NCBI GenBank assembly: GCA_963812255.1
Contig: CAWEUM010000002.1
Location: 186,001 to 250,000, forward strand
From: DATJGR01 sp963812255
GTDB taxonomy: Bacteria > Pseudomonadota > Gammaproteobacteria > Pseudomonadales > Azotimanducaceae
DNA: 64,000 nucleotides
Reading direction: 5' to 3'
In this document: piece by piece, positions 18,149 through 27,329 of the stretch
Numbering within the stretch: the first letter of the stretch is position 1
Layout of the letters: each line of letters starts with the position of its first letter
The notes under the pieces: model-generated
Seen by the model: the letters and a program-made list of their open reading frames with translations, nothing else
The model's database searches: none
Told to the model about the DNA's origin: nothing
Made by a program: the position numbers and the translations under genes

Positions 18149-18152
18149 CGCC

Positions 18153-18458
18153 ATGCGCTTCGACAAGGAAGGCTATCTGCTCGAACTCGGCGATTGGACC
18201 CCGAGCGTCGCAGTCGAGTTGGCACTGCGCGAAGGCGTTACGCTAACGCCGGCGCATTGGGCGGTCATCGACATTCTGCGCGACTTCTACGAAACGACCC
18301 GTGTTTCGCCATCGATGCGTCCGCTGGTGAAACTGGTCGCGCAGCGGCTGGACACCGAGAAAGGCAACAGCATCTACCTGCTGTCGTTGTTTCCGGGTAG
18401 TCCGGCCAAGCTCGCGGCGAAGATTGCAGGGCTCCCACGACCCACCAATTGTCTCTAA
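18153..18458 (+). CDS. tusE: TusE (DsrC-family sulfur carrier for tRNA thiolation)
   Basis: Accepts persulfide from TusBCD and hands it to MnmA. The 101-residue protein ends GLPRPTNCL, with the penultimate Cys100 that carries sulfur in all DsrC/TusE proteins. The second cysteine that true DsrC has about ten residues earlier is replaced (PAKLAAKIAG), which marks this as the tRNA-modifying TusE rather than the dissimilatory sulfite reductase partner DsrC. It is the last gene of the tusDCBE run and overlaps the end of cysG by four bases, tail to tail. Confidence 0.9.
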   Translation: MRFDKEGYLLELGDWTPSVAVELALREGVTLTPAHWAVIDILRDFYETTRVSPSMRPLVKLVAQRLDTEKGNSIYLLSLFPGSPAKLAAKIAGLPRPTNCL

Positions 18459-19825
18459 CGCGGTTGCAGGCGGTGGCGCAGCGTCACGACGCGACCGATG
18501 ATCAACGTGGTTGGGCCGTGCGTCTCGGCGCTGGCGACGGCCGCTGCGAGTGATTCGACGCTCGCCTCGATGACCTGCTGGTCGGGCAGCGTACCGCGGC
18601 TAACCAGCGCCGCCGGCATCGTCGGGTCCATTCCGTGCGCGATCAATTCACGACAGATTTCCGGCAAACCGCGCAGTCCCATATAAACGACCAACGTCTG
18701 ATCGGATTTCGCCAGATCCGGCCAATCCAGGTTGACGCGATCGCCGGTCAGATTGCCGGTGACGAAACGTACCGAATGGGCGTGATCCCGGTGTGTCAAC
18801 GGAATATTGGCGGCGCTCGCGCAACCCAGCGCGGCGGTGATGCCAGGCACCACTTCGAATTCGATACCCCGTTCCGCAAGCGTCTCGATTTCCTCACCGC
18901 CGCGTCCGAATATGAATGGATCGCCTCCCTTCAAGCGCACCACGCGGTCACCTGCGCGCGCCGCTTCCACCAACATCTCGTTGATCGACGTCTGTCGAAT
19001 CGCGTGGAACGCTCGACGCTTGCCGACATAAATGCGCCGCGCATCGCGGCGTGCCATCGCCACGACGTCGGCAGACACGAGGTTGTCGTAAAACACGACA
19101 TCGGCGCGTTCGAGACACTGCAGTGCCTTCAACGTCAGCAGTGAAGGATCGCCGGGCCCGGCACCAACCAGCGACACGAAGCCCAGAGCGGTACGATCCC
19201 AATTCTGCAACCGTTCCTGAATCAGCAGATCGGTGCGATCCACTCGATCGTCATACATCGCCTGTGCGATTGGTCCGTCGAGCACATCGTCCCAAAATCT
19301 ACGCCGCGAACGCACATCCGGAATCGCCCGTGCGACATGCGTCCGCCATCGACCCAGCGTATCCGCAGCGTGACCGAGTTGTGGCGGCAGGCGCGCCTCG
19401 ATAAACGCCCGCGCACGGCGCGCCAGCGTCGGCGACCGTCCACCGGTCGAAATCGCGACCAGCAGCGGATCGCGGTCGACGATCGCCGGCACGATCGCTG
19501 ACGATAGGGTCGCGTCGTCAACGGTGTTCACCAGCACGTCATGGCGTTGCGCCGCTTCGTAAACGTGGCGATTGACAGCCGAGTCGTTGGTTGCGGCGAT
19601 TGCAAGCACTGTCCCGACGACGTCATCGGACTCGAACCGACGGGCATGGATCTCGCCATGACCCGCGCACATCGAAATCACCTCGGGATCGATGTCCGGC
19701 GCCACCACGACAACGTATGCACCTGCATCGAGCAGCAATCTGAGCCTGCGTCGAGCGACCTCACCTGCGCCGACCAACAGGCAGCGCTTTTTGGCGACAT
19801 CGATGAAGAGCGGTAGATAGTCCAT
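18455..19825 (-). CDS. cysG: sirohaem synthase CysG (trifunctional)
   Basis: Makes sirohaem, the cofactor of assimilatory sulfite and nitrite reductases, from uroporphyrinogen III. The 456-residue protein is the full fusion. The N-terminal NAD-dependent precorrin-2 dehydrogenase/ferrochelatase begins MDYLPLFIDVAKKRCLLVGAGEVARRRL. The C-terminal S-adenosylmethionine uroporphyrinogen methyltransferase starts at VGAGPGDPSLLTLKALQCL. The signatures VRLKGGDPFIFGRGGEE and VPGITAALGCA are both present. It lies four bases downstream of serS on the same strand. The cysH gene in this window fits the same sulfate assimilation pathway. Confidence 0.97.
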   Translation of the reverse strand: MDYLPLFIDVAKKRCLLVGAGEVARRRLRLLLDAGAYVVVVAPDIDPEVISMCAGHGEIHARRFESDDVVGTVLAIAATNDSAVNRHVYEAAQRHDVLVNTVDDATLSSAIVPAIVDRDPLLVAISTGGRSPTLARRARAFIEARLPPQLGHAADTLGRWRTHVARAIPDVRSRRRFWDDVLDGPIAQAMYDDRVDRTDLLIQERLQNWDRTALGFVSLVGAGPGDPSLLTLKALQCLERADVVFYDNLVSADVVAMARRDARRIYVGKRRAFHAIRQTSINEMLVEAARAGDRVVRLKGGDPFIFGRGGEEIETLAERGIEFEVVPGITAALGCASAANIPLTHRDHAHSVRFVTGNLTGDRVNLDWPDLAKSDQTLVVYMGLRGLPEICRELIAHGMDPTMPAALVSRGTLPDQQVIEASVESLAAAVASAETHGPTTLIIGRVVTLRHRLQPR

Positions 19826-19829
19826 CGCA

Positions 19830-21107
19830 TCAGTCGCGCAGATCCAGCGTCGTCGCGCCCCCCATGTATCGCCGCAACGCGTCGGGAATGTGTATCCGTC
19901 CGTCGCCGTCCTGGTAGTTTTCCATCACTGCGACGAGCGTTCGACCCACCGCCAGGCCGGAACCATTCAGCGTATGGACCAGTTCCACCTTGCCGGTTTC
20001 CCGATCCCGATAACGCGCGTGCATGCGTCGTGCCTGGAAATCTAGATAGTTGCTGCAAGACGAAATCTCTCGATAGCGCTGTTGACCCGGCAACCAGACC
20101 TCGAGGTCGATTGTTTTTGCCGCCGCAAAACCGATGTCGCCCCCGCACAGCACCACCGCTCGATACGGCAATTCCAGGCTTTGCAGAACGGCTTCGGCAT
20201 GCGTAGTCAATTCATCGTGCGCCTGACGGCTCTGCTCGGGTGCGACGATCTGTACGAGTTCGACCTTCTCGAACTGGTGCTGCCGGATCATGCCGCGCGT
20301 GTCTCGACCGTAGCTGCCGGCTTCACTGCGAAAGCACGGCGTATGACAGACGTGACGAATCGGCAATTGGTCGGCATCGAGAATCCGATCCCGGTACAGA
20401 TTGGTGACCGGTACCTCAGCCGTTGGAATCAGATACAACCCAGCGTCACCCGCGACGCGGAACTGGTCCTGTTCGAATTTCGGCAGTTGTCCGGTGCCGT
20501 ACAATGCTTCTTCGTTGACGAGATACGGCACGTAGACTTCGGTATATCCGTGCGCTGTCGAATGCAGGTCGAGCATGAACTGCGTCAGTGCGCGCTGCAG
20601 TCGCACCAGCGCACCGCGCATGACCACGAAGCGCGCGCCGCTGATTCGAACCGCCGCCTCGAAATCCAGCGCTTCGCCGCCGAGATCGACGTGATCCTTC
20701 GGTGGAAAATTGAACCCGGCAGGCTCGCGCCATGAACGCAGAACGACGTTCGCATTTTCATCGACGCCGTCGGGCACGCCGTCATCGAGCAGATTCGGCA
20801 TCGCCAGGAACAGGTCATTCAGACTGCTCTGCACGGCTTGAAATGCAGCCTTGGCCGCATCCAATCTCGCTCCGAGATCGCTCACCTCCTCGAGCAGCGG
20901 CGCGATGTCCCGCCCCGACGCCTTTGCCTGACCGATCGCCTTCGACTTCGCATTCCGTTCGTTCTGCAAGCGTTCGCTGTCGAGTTGCAGCGCCTTACGC
21001 TGCGACTCGAGATTGAGGAACTGCTGCACGTCGAACAGGTAGCCTCGCCGGGCAAGCGCCGCGCGTACGAACTCCGGGTCTCGTCGAATGAATTTTGGAT
21101 CCAGCAT
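19830..21107 (-). CDS. serS: serine--tRNA ligase
   Basis: Charges tRNA-Ser (and tRNA-Sec) with serine. I chose the ATG ending at 21107 because it gives the canonical MLDPKFIRRDPEFVRAALARRG start and 425 residues; the frame begins 16 codons earlier. The N-terminal long coiled-coil arm spans about residues 28-100. Class II motif 2 (FRSEAGSYGRDTRGMIRQHQFEKVE) and motif 3 (LNGSGLAVGRTLVAVMENYQ), and the SCSNYLDFQARRM segment, are clear. It precedes cysG by four bases. Confidence 0.97.
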   Translation of the reverse strand: MLDPKFIRRDPEFVRAALARRGYLFDVQQFLNLESQRKALQLDSERLQNERNAKSKAIGQAKASGRDIAPLLEEVSDLGARLDAAKAAFQAVQSSLNDLFLAMPNLLDDGVPDGVDENANVVLRSWREPAGFNFPPKDHVDLGGEALDFEAAVRISGARFVVMRGALVRLQRALTQFMLDLHSTAHGYTEVYVPYLVNEEALYGTGQLPKFEQDQFRVAGDAGLYLIPTAEVPVTNLYRDRILDADQLPIRHVCHTPCFRSEAGSYGRDTRGMIRQHQFEKVELVQIVAPEQSRQAHDELTTHAEAVLQSLELPYRAVVLCGGDIGFAAAKTIDLEVWLPGQQRYREISSCSNYLDFQARRMHARYRDRETGKVELVHTLNGSGLAVGRTLVAVMENYQDGDGRIHIPDALRRYMGGATTLDLRD

Positions 21108-21218
21108 CGTCAGGTTCTGATCGGCGAACCCATGCAACACGGGTCCGGCGGCCAATGGCTACTTGGGCGCGACATAGTAGTGTCGTGGCGTGCAAGTATC
21201 TATGTCTTTTGCGCTCTG

Positions 21219-21614
21219 TTAACTCGTCAACCATCCCTTGACCGCTGCAAACGTTGCAATTCCCAGCAAGGTCATCGCCAGCGAACCCACGACGTGCGCA
21301 CCGACCATCATCGCAGCCCAAAGATAATCCTGTCGCATCAGCAGCACGGTCGTCTCCGCCGAGAACGTCGAGAATGTCGTCAAACCACCCAGAAACCCTG
21401 TGGCAACGAACAGGCGCATTTCGGGCGAGAGCGTCTGAAAGTATTCGAAGTAACCGACCACGAACCCCATCAGATATCCACCGATCAGATTCGCTGCAAG
21501 TGTGCCGAGCGGCAGCGTCGGCACGAAGGAATTCAACACCATGCTCAATCCCCAGCGCAGCCACGCCCCGAGCATGGCGCCGACTCCTACGCTGATGAAT
21601 CCGAAAAATGCCAT
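21219..21614 (-). CDS. crcB: fluoride channel CrcB/Fluc
   Basis: A small dual-topology membrane protein that exports fluoride. It has 131 residues with four hydrophobic segments (about 4-24, 36-55, 66-88 and 98-122). Family marks include the N-terminal GAWLRW (usually GxxxRY), TLAANLIGGYLMG with the pore Asn, and GFLGGLTTFSTFSAE with the phenylalanines that line the pore and the central sodium-site motif. It sits between rarA and serS on the same strand, 12 bases after rarA. No fluoride riboswitch is visible upstream, because rarA abuts it. Confidence 0.94.
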   Translation of the reverse strand: MAFFGFISVGVGAMLGAWLRWGLSMVLNSFVPTLPLGTLAANLIGGYLMGFVVGYFEYFQTLSPEMRLFVATGFLGGLTTFSTFSAETTVLLMRQDYLWAAMMVGAHVVGSLAMTLLGIATFAAVKGWLTS

Positions 21615-21626
21615 CGAGTTACCCTG

Positions 21627-22934
21627 TTAGCTCTTGTTTCGCGAAGTCGCCCCCGAACGCAATCGTTGAAGGTGTTCGAGAATTCGCTGCTCGAAACCTC
21701 GCGGGGCCGGTTGGTAGTATTTGGCGGGTTGCATTTCGTCGGGGAAATACTGCTCCCCAGCCGCGAATGCGTCCATTTCGTCGTGCGCGTAGCGGTAGTC
21801 GGCGCCATAACCGAGTTGTTTCATCAGTTGCGTCGGCGCGTTTCGAAACCTCAGCGGCACGTCATACGAGGGACCGGACGCGACTTCGGCGCGTGCGGCC
21901 GCATACGCCGTGTACACCGCGTTACTTTTTGGCACGCATGCGAGATACAAGACGGCCTGCGCGATCGCGAGTTCACCTTCCGGCGAGCCCAGACGGAGAT
22001 AGGCATCCCACGCGGCAAGCGCGATCTGCAGGCCACGTGGGTCTGCGTTACCGATGTCTTCACTGGCCATACGGGCGACTCGACGCGCGATGTACACAGG
22101 GTCGCAGCCGCCATCGAGCATGCGGCACAGCCAGTACAGCGCGGCATCTGGCGACGTGCCGCGGACCGCCTTGTGCAGCGCGGAAATCTGATCGTAGAAC
22201 GCATCCCCGCGCTTGTCGAAGCGACGCTGCCGCGCACCGATGACGTCGGCGACGCTGGCGGCGGTCACGCGCGCGTCGCTACTCACCAGCTGGGCCGCGA
22301 TCTCGAGAACATTGAGTAGTCTGCGCGCATCGCCATCAGCACTTGCCAGCAACAACGCGCGGGCATCGTCATCGACCGTCACGCCGTCGCGGCCCAGACC
22401 GCGTCCTGGATCAGACAGCGCCCGATCCAGCACACGATTCAAAGCGGATTCCTCGAGACGCTTCAGCACATACACGCGCACGCGCGACAGCAGCGCACCG
22501 ATGACCTCGAACGACGGGTTCTCGGTCGTTGCACCGATGAAAACGACGGTTCCCGCCTCGACGTGCGGCAGAAACGCATCCTGCTGGGCCTTGTTGAATC
22601 GATGTACTTCATCGACGAACAAAACGGTCGTCTGCCCGCGTTCGAGCGTTGCGCGCGCCGTCTCGATAGCCGCTCGAATGTCCTTCACACCGGCCAGCAC
22701 CGCTGAAATGCTGATCCACTCCGCACCAGCGCGATCCGCGAGCAGTCGCGCCAGCGTAGTCTTGCCCGTTCCGGGCGGTCCCCACAGCAGCATCGAATGT
22801 ATGCGACCGCGTGCTGCAAGCGCGGCGAGCGGCCGACCTGGATCGAGCAGGTGCGTCTGGCCAACGAACTCATCGAGGCTCAGCGGTCGCATGCGCGCGG
22901 CGAGCGGTTCGCTAAGCGGGTTTGGGTGCGACAT
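21627..22934 (-). CDS. rarA: replication-associated recombination protein A (RarA/MgsA)
   Basis: A AAA+ ATPase related to clamp loaders that acts at stalled replication forks. The 435-residue protein has Walker A GPPGTGKTTLA, Walker B VLFVDEVHRFNKAQQD, sensor 1 GATTENPSFEV and the C-terminal RarA domain with PAKYYQPAPRGFEQRILEHLQRLR. Its start overlaps the 3' end of the lolA coding frame by 23 bases, so it is probably cotranscribed with ftsK and lolA. Confidence 0.96.
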   Translation of the reverse strand: MSHPNPLSEPLAARMRPLSLDEFVGQTHLLDPGRPLAALAARGRIHSMLLWGPPGTGKTTLARLLADRAGAEWISISAVLAGVKDIRAAIETARATLERGQTTVLFVDEVHRFNKAQQDAFLPHVEAGTVVFIGATTENPSFEVIGALLSRVRVYVLKRLEESALNRVLDRALSDPGRGLGRDGVTVDDDARALLLASADGDARRLLNVLEIAAQLVSSDARVTAASVADVIGARQRRFDKRGDAFYDQISALHKAVRGTSPDAALYWLCRMLDGGCDPVYIARRVARMASEDIGNADPRGLQIALAAWDAYLRLGSPEGELAIAQAVLYLACVPKSNAVYTAYAAARAEVASGPSYDVPLRFRNAPTQLMKQLGYGADYRYAHDEMDAFAAGEQYFPDEMQPAKYYQPAPRGFEQRILEHLQRLRSGATSRNKS

Positions 22935-23579
22935 CGCCGATCAGGTCTGCGTCCGGCGGAACCACAAACTGAAACTCATCGGGCGCCAACGGCTTGTTGA
23001 TTTCGAGATCATGGAAACTCACATCGGTGAGTTGTCCCAGCGAATCCACGATCTCGATTCGTGCGAGACGTCGCGCATGGAATGTCATCCGAATCTCGGT
23101 ATAGACGGCGTCGGGGTTCTTGGGCGTCAGGTCGAACTGCTCCGATCCGTCGACGTTTGACCGCGCGACAGCGAACTGCGCTGCGATCTGCGCCGACGTC
23201 CCCAACAGCACCAGCGCCGGCGTGCCGGTCAGTGCCTGCGCAAGCGGCTTGACCTGCACCTGTTTGAGGTCGGGATCGTACACGTACAGTTGGTCACCGA
23301 CGGTTACGATCGTTTGCGGGTACGGGTCCCGCAACACCCATTTGAATTGGTCAGGACGCGCGATACATACATAGCCTTCGGCGGATTGGAGCACCTCGCG
23401 ACGCGCACCGCGCACCGTTTGAGTGAAGTCCGCCTTCAGACGCAGCACTGGCACCAGCAGCGCCGCTAATTGTTCGGCCGAGTGGTGTCGGCCGCAGTGG
23501 TGTCGGCCGCCTGCGCCGACCGTGACAAGACAGGTGCCAGCGACAATACGAAAAGCGACTCCAACAGTAACGCGACCAT
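22912..23579 (-). pseudogene. lolA: outer-membrane lipoprotein carrier LolA, apparent one-base frameshift
   Basis: LolA shuttles lipoproteins through the periplasm from LolCDE to LolB. A good signal peptide starts at the ATG ending at 23579 (MVALLLESLFVLSLAPVL, then SRSAQA). That frame stops at 23466. The mature LolA sequence (AEQLAALLVPVLRLKADFTQTVRG to DLIGDVAPKPA) is in the next frame, read from about 23475 to 22912, and has no signal peptide or good start of its own. Adding one base between the two restores a normal protein of about 221 residues. A tandem 15-base repeat lies at the junction. Since lolA is normally essential, a sequencing error or recent indel is likelier than true loss. 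The mature part is otherwise intact and overlaps rarA by 23 bases. Confidence 0.85.
23481..23510. repeat. two tandem copies of a 15-base unit inside lolA
   Basis: AGTGGTGTCGGCCGC occurs at 23481-23495 and again at 23496-23510, encoding AADTT twice just after the signal peptide cleavage region of LolA on the minus strand. The repeat keeps frame itself but adjoins the point where the two lolA reading frames part, so it may mark slippage or misassembly. Confidence 0.8.
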
Positions 23580-23607
23580 TACGCTGTACCGCCCGAATAG
23601 CTGGCGA

Positions 23608-25902
23608 TCAGTCACGGTGATTCGGTGCCAGTACTTCGCGCGAGCCATTGGTGTTCATGCCGCTGACGACACCGGCTGCTTCCATCGATTCGACGAGGCG
23701 CGCAGCCCGGTTGTAGCCGATGCGCAACTTGCGCTGTACCGCCGAAATCGAGGCGCGCCGCGTCTCCAGAACGAACGCTACGGCCTCGTCGTAGAGCGCA
23801 TCGTCCTGCTCGGCGCCTGAACCATCCTCGGCACTTCCCTCCCCGCCGAACTCACCGAAGTCGCCGCTGTCCGTCAGCACCTCCGCGAGATAGTCCGGGC
23901 CACCCCGCGCTTTCAGATCCTTGACGACGCGATGTACCTCTTCGTCCGATACGAACGCGCCGTGAACGCGTGTCGGCAATGCGGTACCGGGCGGCAAGTA
24001 CAACATGTCGCCATGTCCCAACAGCTGCTCGGCGCCGCCCTGGTCCATGATCGTGCGCGAGTCGATTTTAGACGACACCTGGAACCCGATACGAGCCGGA
24101 ATGTTCGCTTTGATCAATCCGGTAATCACGTCGACCGACGGACGTTGAGTCGCAAGCACCAGGTGGATACCGGCCGCACGCGCCTTCTGCGCAATCCGCG
24201 CAATCAACTGCTCCACCTTTTTACCGACGATCATCATCATGTCTGCGAACTCGTCGATCACGACGACGATGAATGGCAGGTGCGTAAGAATGGGCGCGTC
24301 CAGCCCGGATTCGACCGGCCACAACGGATCTTTCACGTCACCCGAGTCCACTCTACGGTTGTAGCCTGCCAGGTTGCGCACGCCAAGCGCAGACATCAAC
24401 CGATAGCGGCGATCCATCTCCGTGACGCACCAGCGCAAAGCTTGCGCTGCCTCCTTCATATCGGTGACCACCGGTGTCAGCAGATGTGGAATGCCTTCAT
24501 AGACGGACAGTTCGAGCATCTTCGGATCGACGAGGATCAACCGTACCTGCTCGGGCGTGGCCTTATAGAGAATGCTGAGCAGCATCGCGTTGACGCTGAC
24601 TGATTTTCCCGCACCAGTCGTCCCGGCCACCAGCAGGTGCGGCATTTTGGTGACGTCGGCAATCACCGGTTCACCGGCAATGTCTTTGCCTAGCGCGAGC
24701 GTCAGCGGCGACTTAGACGCCTGATAGATTTCCGACGTAATGATTTCCTTGAGTCGCACGATGCTGCGCTGTTCATTCGGAATTTCGATGCCGACAACGG
24801 ACTTACCCGGAATGATCTCGACGATTCGAACGCTGATCACGGCCAACGACCTCGCCAGGTCCTTCACGAGGCTGCTGATGCGGCTGACCTTCAATCCGGG
24901 AGCGGGTTGAATTTCGAATCGCGTCACGACCGGTCCCGGCAGAACCGAGACCACCTCGGCCTCGACACCGAAGTCCTTGAGTTTCAACTCGAGCAATCGC
25001 GACATACCTTCGAGCGACTCGCCCGAAAACTCGGCCGTATGGCCCTCGTCCGAATCATCAAGCAGCGAGAACTCAGGCAATTCGGCGGAGCTGTTGATTT
25101 CGAACAGTGGCTTCTGACGTGGTTTTGCTGCCGGTTTTTCCTGCACCGACGAGCGGATCTCCGGCGGTTTCTTTGCCACCCGAAGACGCTGCTGCGTCTC
25201 CAGCGCCACCTCGCGGTGACTGCTCATTCTGCGCGCGGCCGCACGCCGCTCCCGACGTTCGACCCATCGATCGCGCCAATAGTCGACGAATCGCATCACC
25301 TGAGCCGCCAGATGGTGGATCGATGCCCCCGTTCGCTCAGCCACCGCGAGCCACGAAAATCCGATGGCGGTTTGCGCGCCGGTGAGCAGGCCGACGAGCG
25401 CTACCAGTGTCAGTCCAACCCAATTGAGCGATGGGATGCCGATTTGCACCAGCCAGCCGCCGACCATGCCGCCGGGGCCGGCCGGCAGGCCCAACGACGA
25501 CGCAACGTGTAGTTTGGCCAGCACTGCACCGCACAAGATGCCGATCAGCCAGCCGGCAACACGCAGCGACACCAGTGGCCAGTCCCACGCCACCAGGCGC
25601 GCCGTCCGCAGACCCGCAACCACAAGCGCAAACGGCACGATGTAACTCATGACTCCAAACAGCGAGAACAGAATGTCAGCGACCCACGCGCCGCTGCGCC
25701 CGACCAGATTGCTGACGGACAATCCTGTGCCGCGCAGCGACCACGCCGGATCCATAGGGGAATACGACAGCAAAGCGAGCAGGGTCAGCAGCGCCACCGC
25801 AAGCAGCGCAATCAGGCCGACTTCCTTAAGGGGCGCGCCCGGAGACATCGATCGCACAGTACCCACGATTGACACCGCAATGATTTGCGAGGCAGTGTAC
25901 AT
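23608..25902 (-). CDS. ftsK: DNA translocase FtsK
   Basis: Septal DNA pump that clears chromosome ends and activates XerCD at dif during division. The frame of up to 764 residues has an N-terminal block of about four membrane segments (roughly 28-195) and a short charged linker. The RecA-like motor has Walker A AGTTGAGKSVSVNAM, Walker B VVVIDEFADMMM and VLATQRPSVDVITG. The C-terminal winged-helix gamma domain (about 690-760) recognises KOPS sites. The linker is much shorter than in E. coli. The start may instead be the ATG ending at 25848 (MSPGAPLKEVGL). It lies upstream of lolA on the same strand. Confidence 0.95.
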   Translation of the reverse strand: MYTASQIIAVSIVGTVRSMSPGAPLKEVGLIALLAVALLTLLALLSYSPMDPAWSLRGTGLSVSNLVGRSGAWVADILFSLFGVMSYIVPFALVVAGLRTARLVAWDWPLVSLRVAGWLIGILCGAVLAKLHVASSLGLPAGPGGMVGGWLVQIGIPSLNWVGLTLVALVGLLTGAQTAIGFSWLAVAERTGASIHHLAAQVMRFVDYWRDRWVERRERRAAARRMSSHREVALETQQRLRVAKKPPEIRSSVQEKPAAKPRQKPLFEINSSAELPEFSLLDDSDEGHTAEFSGESLEGMSRLLELKLKDFGVEAEVVSVLPGPVVTRFEIQPAPGLKVSRISSLVKDLARSLAVISVRIVEIIPGKSVVGIEIPNEQRSIVRLKEIITSEIYQASKSPLTLALGKDIAGEPVIADVTKMPHLLVAGTTGAGKSVSVNAMLLSILYKATPEQVRLILVDPKMLELSVYEGIPHLLTPVVTDMKEAAQALRWCVTEMDRRYRLMSALGVRNLAGYNRRVDSGDVKDPLWPVESGLDAPILTHLPFIVVVIDEFADMMMIVGKKVEQLIARIAQKARAAGIHLVLATQRPSVDVITGLIKANIPARIGFQVSSKIDSRTIMDQGGAEQLLGHGDMLYLPPGTALPTRVHGAFVSDEEVHRVVKDLKARGGPDYLAEVLTDSGDFGEFGGEGSAEDGSGAEQDDALYDEAVAFVLETRRASISAVQRKLRIGYNRAARLVESMEAAGVVSGMNTNGSREVLAPNHRD

Positions 25903-26036
25903 CCATCATCCGACCGGTACAAATTCCTCATTCATTTCAGAGCGTTACTAAACCTTCTTAGAACAAATTTAGAGTCTGCCTTGGCACGCCACGACCATCG
26001 CGTATCATAGGCGCCTTTTCATTCGAGCACCTCGCA

Positions 26037-26351
26037 ATGCGGCCGGACAAGAAAAGCATCACCGACGAAGTCTGGGACGATGCGCGCGTCAAGAGTTTCC
26101 TCGTTCACACGGCGCAACCGTGTACCGATGATCCCGACTTCGTGTTGCTGTTGAACGCGTACCGGGGTATGCGCGTCGACGATTTCGCGCGGTTCATTCG
26201 CTTCTTTCGCGAAGCCCGACACGACCTGAACGCGAAAAACGAACAGGGCCAATGCTTCGTGGAGTTCATTGCCGCGCACCGCCACGGCAGACCGTTCATC
26301 GACGTCATGATCGCCGCCGGCGCGCGAGCCGACGGGGCCAACAGCCAATGA
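26037..26351 (+). CDS. PA4642-family conserved small protein
   Basis: A 104-residue acidic, soluble protein that resembles the Pseudomonas PA4642 family: MRPDKKSITDEVWDDARVKSFL, then LLNAYRGMRVDDFARFIRFFREARHDLNAKNEQGQCFVEFI. No known domain, signal peptide or membrane segment is visible, and the function is unknown. It is divergent from ftsK, with 134 bases between starts, and overlaps the trxB start by four bases (ATGA), so the two are translated together. Confidence 0.8.
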   Translation: MRPDKKSITDEVWDDARVKSFLVHTAQPCTDDPDFVLLLNAYRGMRVDDFARFIRFFREARHDLNAKNEQGQCFVEFIAAHRHGRPFIDVMIAAGARADGANSQ

Positions 26352-27325
26352 CTGCGACGACGCACCACCGCTTGGTCGTTCTTGGATCCGGACCGGCGGG
26401 ATACACCGCGGCCCTGTATGCGGCGCGCGCGAATCTGGCGCCGCTGATGATCACGGGTATCGAGATCGGCGGCCAGCTTACGACGACGACCGACGTCGAC
26501 AACTGGCCCGGCGATCCAACGGGCCTGCAAGGCCCCGAGTTGATGGATCGGATGCGGCAACACGTGGAACGATTTCACGTCGCAACGGTGCACGATCAGA
26601 TTCACCAAGTGAATCTGAACGGGCACCCGTTCGAGCTTGTTGGCGACACCGGTCGTTTTACGTGCGACGCGTTGATCATCGCGACCGGTGCAACGGCGAA
26701 GTACCTGGGCCTGCCATCGGAGCGGGCATTCATGGGCAAAGGCGTATCGGCCTGTGCCACCTGTGATGGATTCTTTTACCGAGGTCAGGACGTTGCAGTG
26801 ATCGGCGGCGGCAATACTGCCGTAGAAGAAGCCCTGTATCTGGCAAACATCGCCAAGCGCGTCGTACTGGTTCATCGGCGTGACACGCTGCGCGCCGAAA
26901 AGATCATGCAGGACCGTCTGTTCGAAAAGGCTCGCGAAGGCAATGTCGAACTGGTGTGGAATCATCACCTCGACGAAGTGCTGGGCGACGAAAGCGGCGT
27001 CACCGGTGCGCGCCTGCGCAGTACAGATGGTGATGCCAAACGGGATCTCGACGTGACCGGCGTGTTCATTGCGATCGGTCACACGCCGAATACCGGCATC
27101 TTCGAGGGGCAGCTCGACATGCGCGGTGGCTACATTCAGGTTGCGACCGGTCTCGATGGCAACGCCACGGCAACCAGCGTTCCAGGGGTCTTTGCGGCGG
27201 GCGACGTTGCCGACCATGTCTACCGCCAGGCGATCACCTCCGCCGGTTTCGGCTGCATGGCAGCACTCGACGCGGAACGCTATCTCGACGCTCTGGCGCA
27301 GCGCAGACCCGAGGAATCGGGTTGA
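26348..27325 (+). CDS. trxB: thioredoxin reductase
   Basis: FAD enzyme that reduces thioredoxin with NADPH. The ATG at 26348 overlaps the preceding stop and gives 325 residues. The FAD site is VLGSGPAGYTAALYAARA and the redox pair is C136-A-T-C139. The NADPH site is IGGGNTAVEEALYLANIA followed by HRRDTLRAEK, and the second FAD segment is GVFAAGDVADHVYRQAITSAGFGCMAA. It supplies electrons for MsrB, for APS reductase and probably for the peroxidase in this window. The aat gene follows after four bases. Confidence 0.97.
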   Translation: MTATTHHRLVVLGSGPAGYTAALYAARANLAPLMITGIEIGGQLTTTTDVDNWPGDPTGLQGPELMDRMRQHVERFHVATVHDQIHQVNLNGHPFELVGDTGRFTCDALIIATGATAKYLGLPSERAFMGKGVSACATCDGFFYRGQDVAVIGGGNTAVEEALYLANIAKRVVLVHRRDTLRAEKIMQDRLFEKAREGNVELVWNHHLDEVLGDESGVTGARLRSTDGDAKRDLDVTGVFIAIGHTPNTGIFEGQLDMRGGYIQVATGLDGNATATSVPGVFAAGDVADHVYRQAITSAGFGCMAALDAERYLDALAQRRPEESG

Positions 27326-27329
27326 TCGC

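Noticed and set aside
18153..18458. Reading the DsrC-family gene as dissimilatory DsrC
   Set aside because: The second conserved cysteine of DsrC is absent, and no dsrAB genes are present; TusE fits better.
21108..21218. Fluoride riboswitch linked to crcB
   Set aside because: The region lies downstream of crcB on its coding strand, and rarA abuts the crcB start, leaving no room for one.
20838..22319. A 493-codon open frame antisense to serS, crcB and rarA
   Set aside because: It crosses three conserved genes on the other strand and has Arg/His-rich, non-protein-like composition.
23460..23500. Programmed -1 ribosomal frameshift in lolA
   Set aside because: No X-XXY-YYZ slippery heptamer or downstream pseudoknot-like structure is visible at the frame junction; a one-base indel is simpler.
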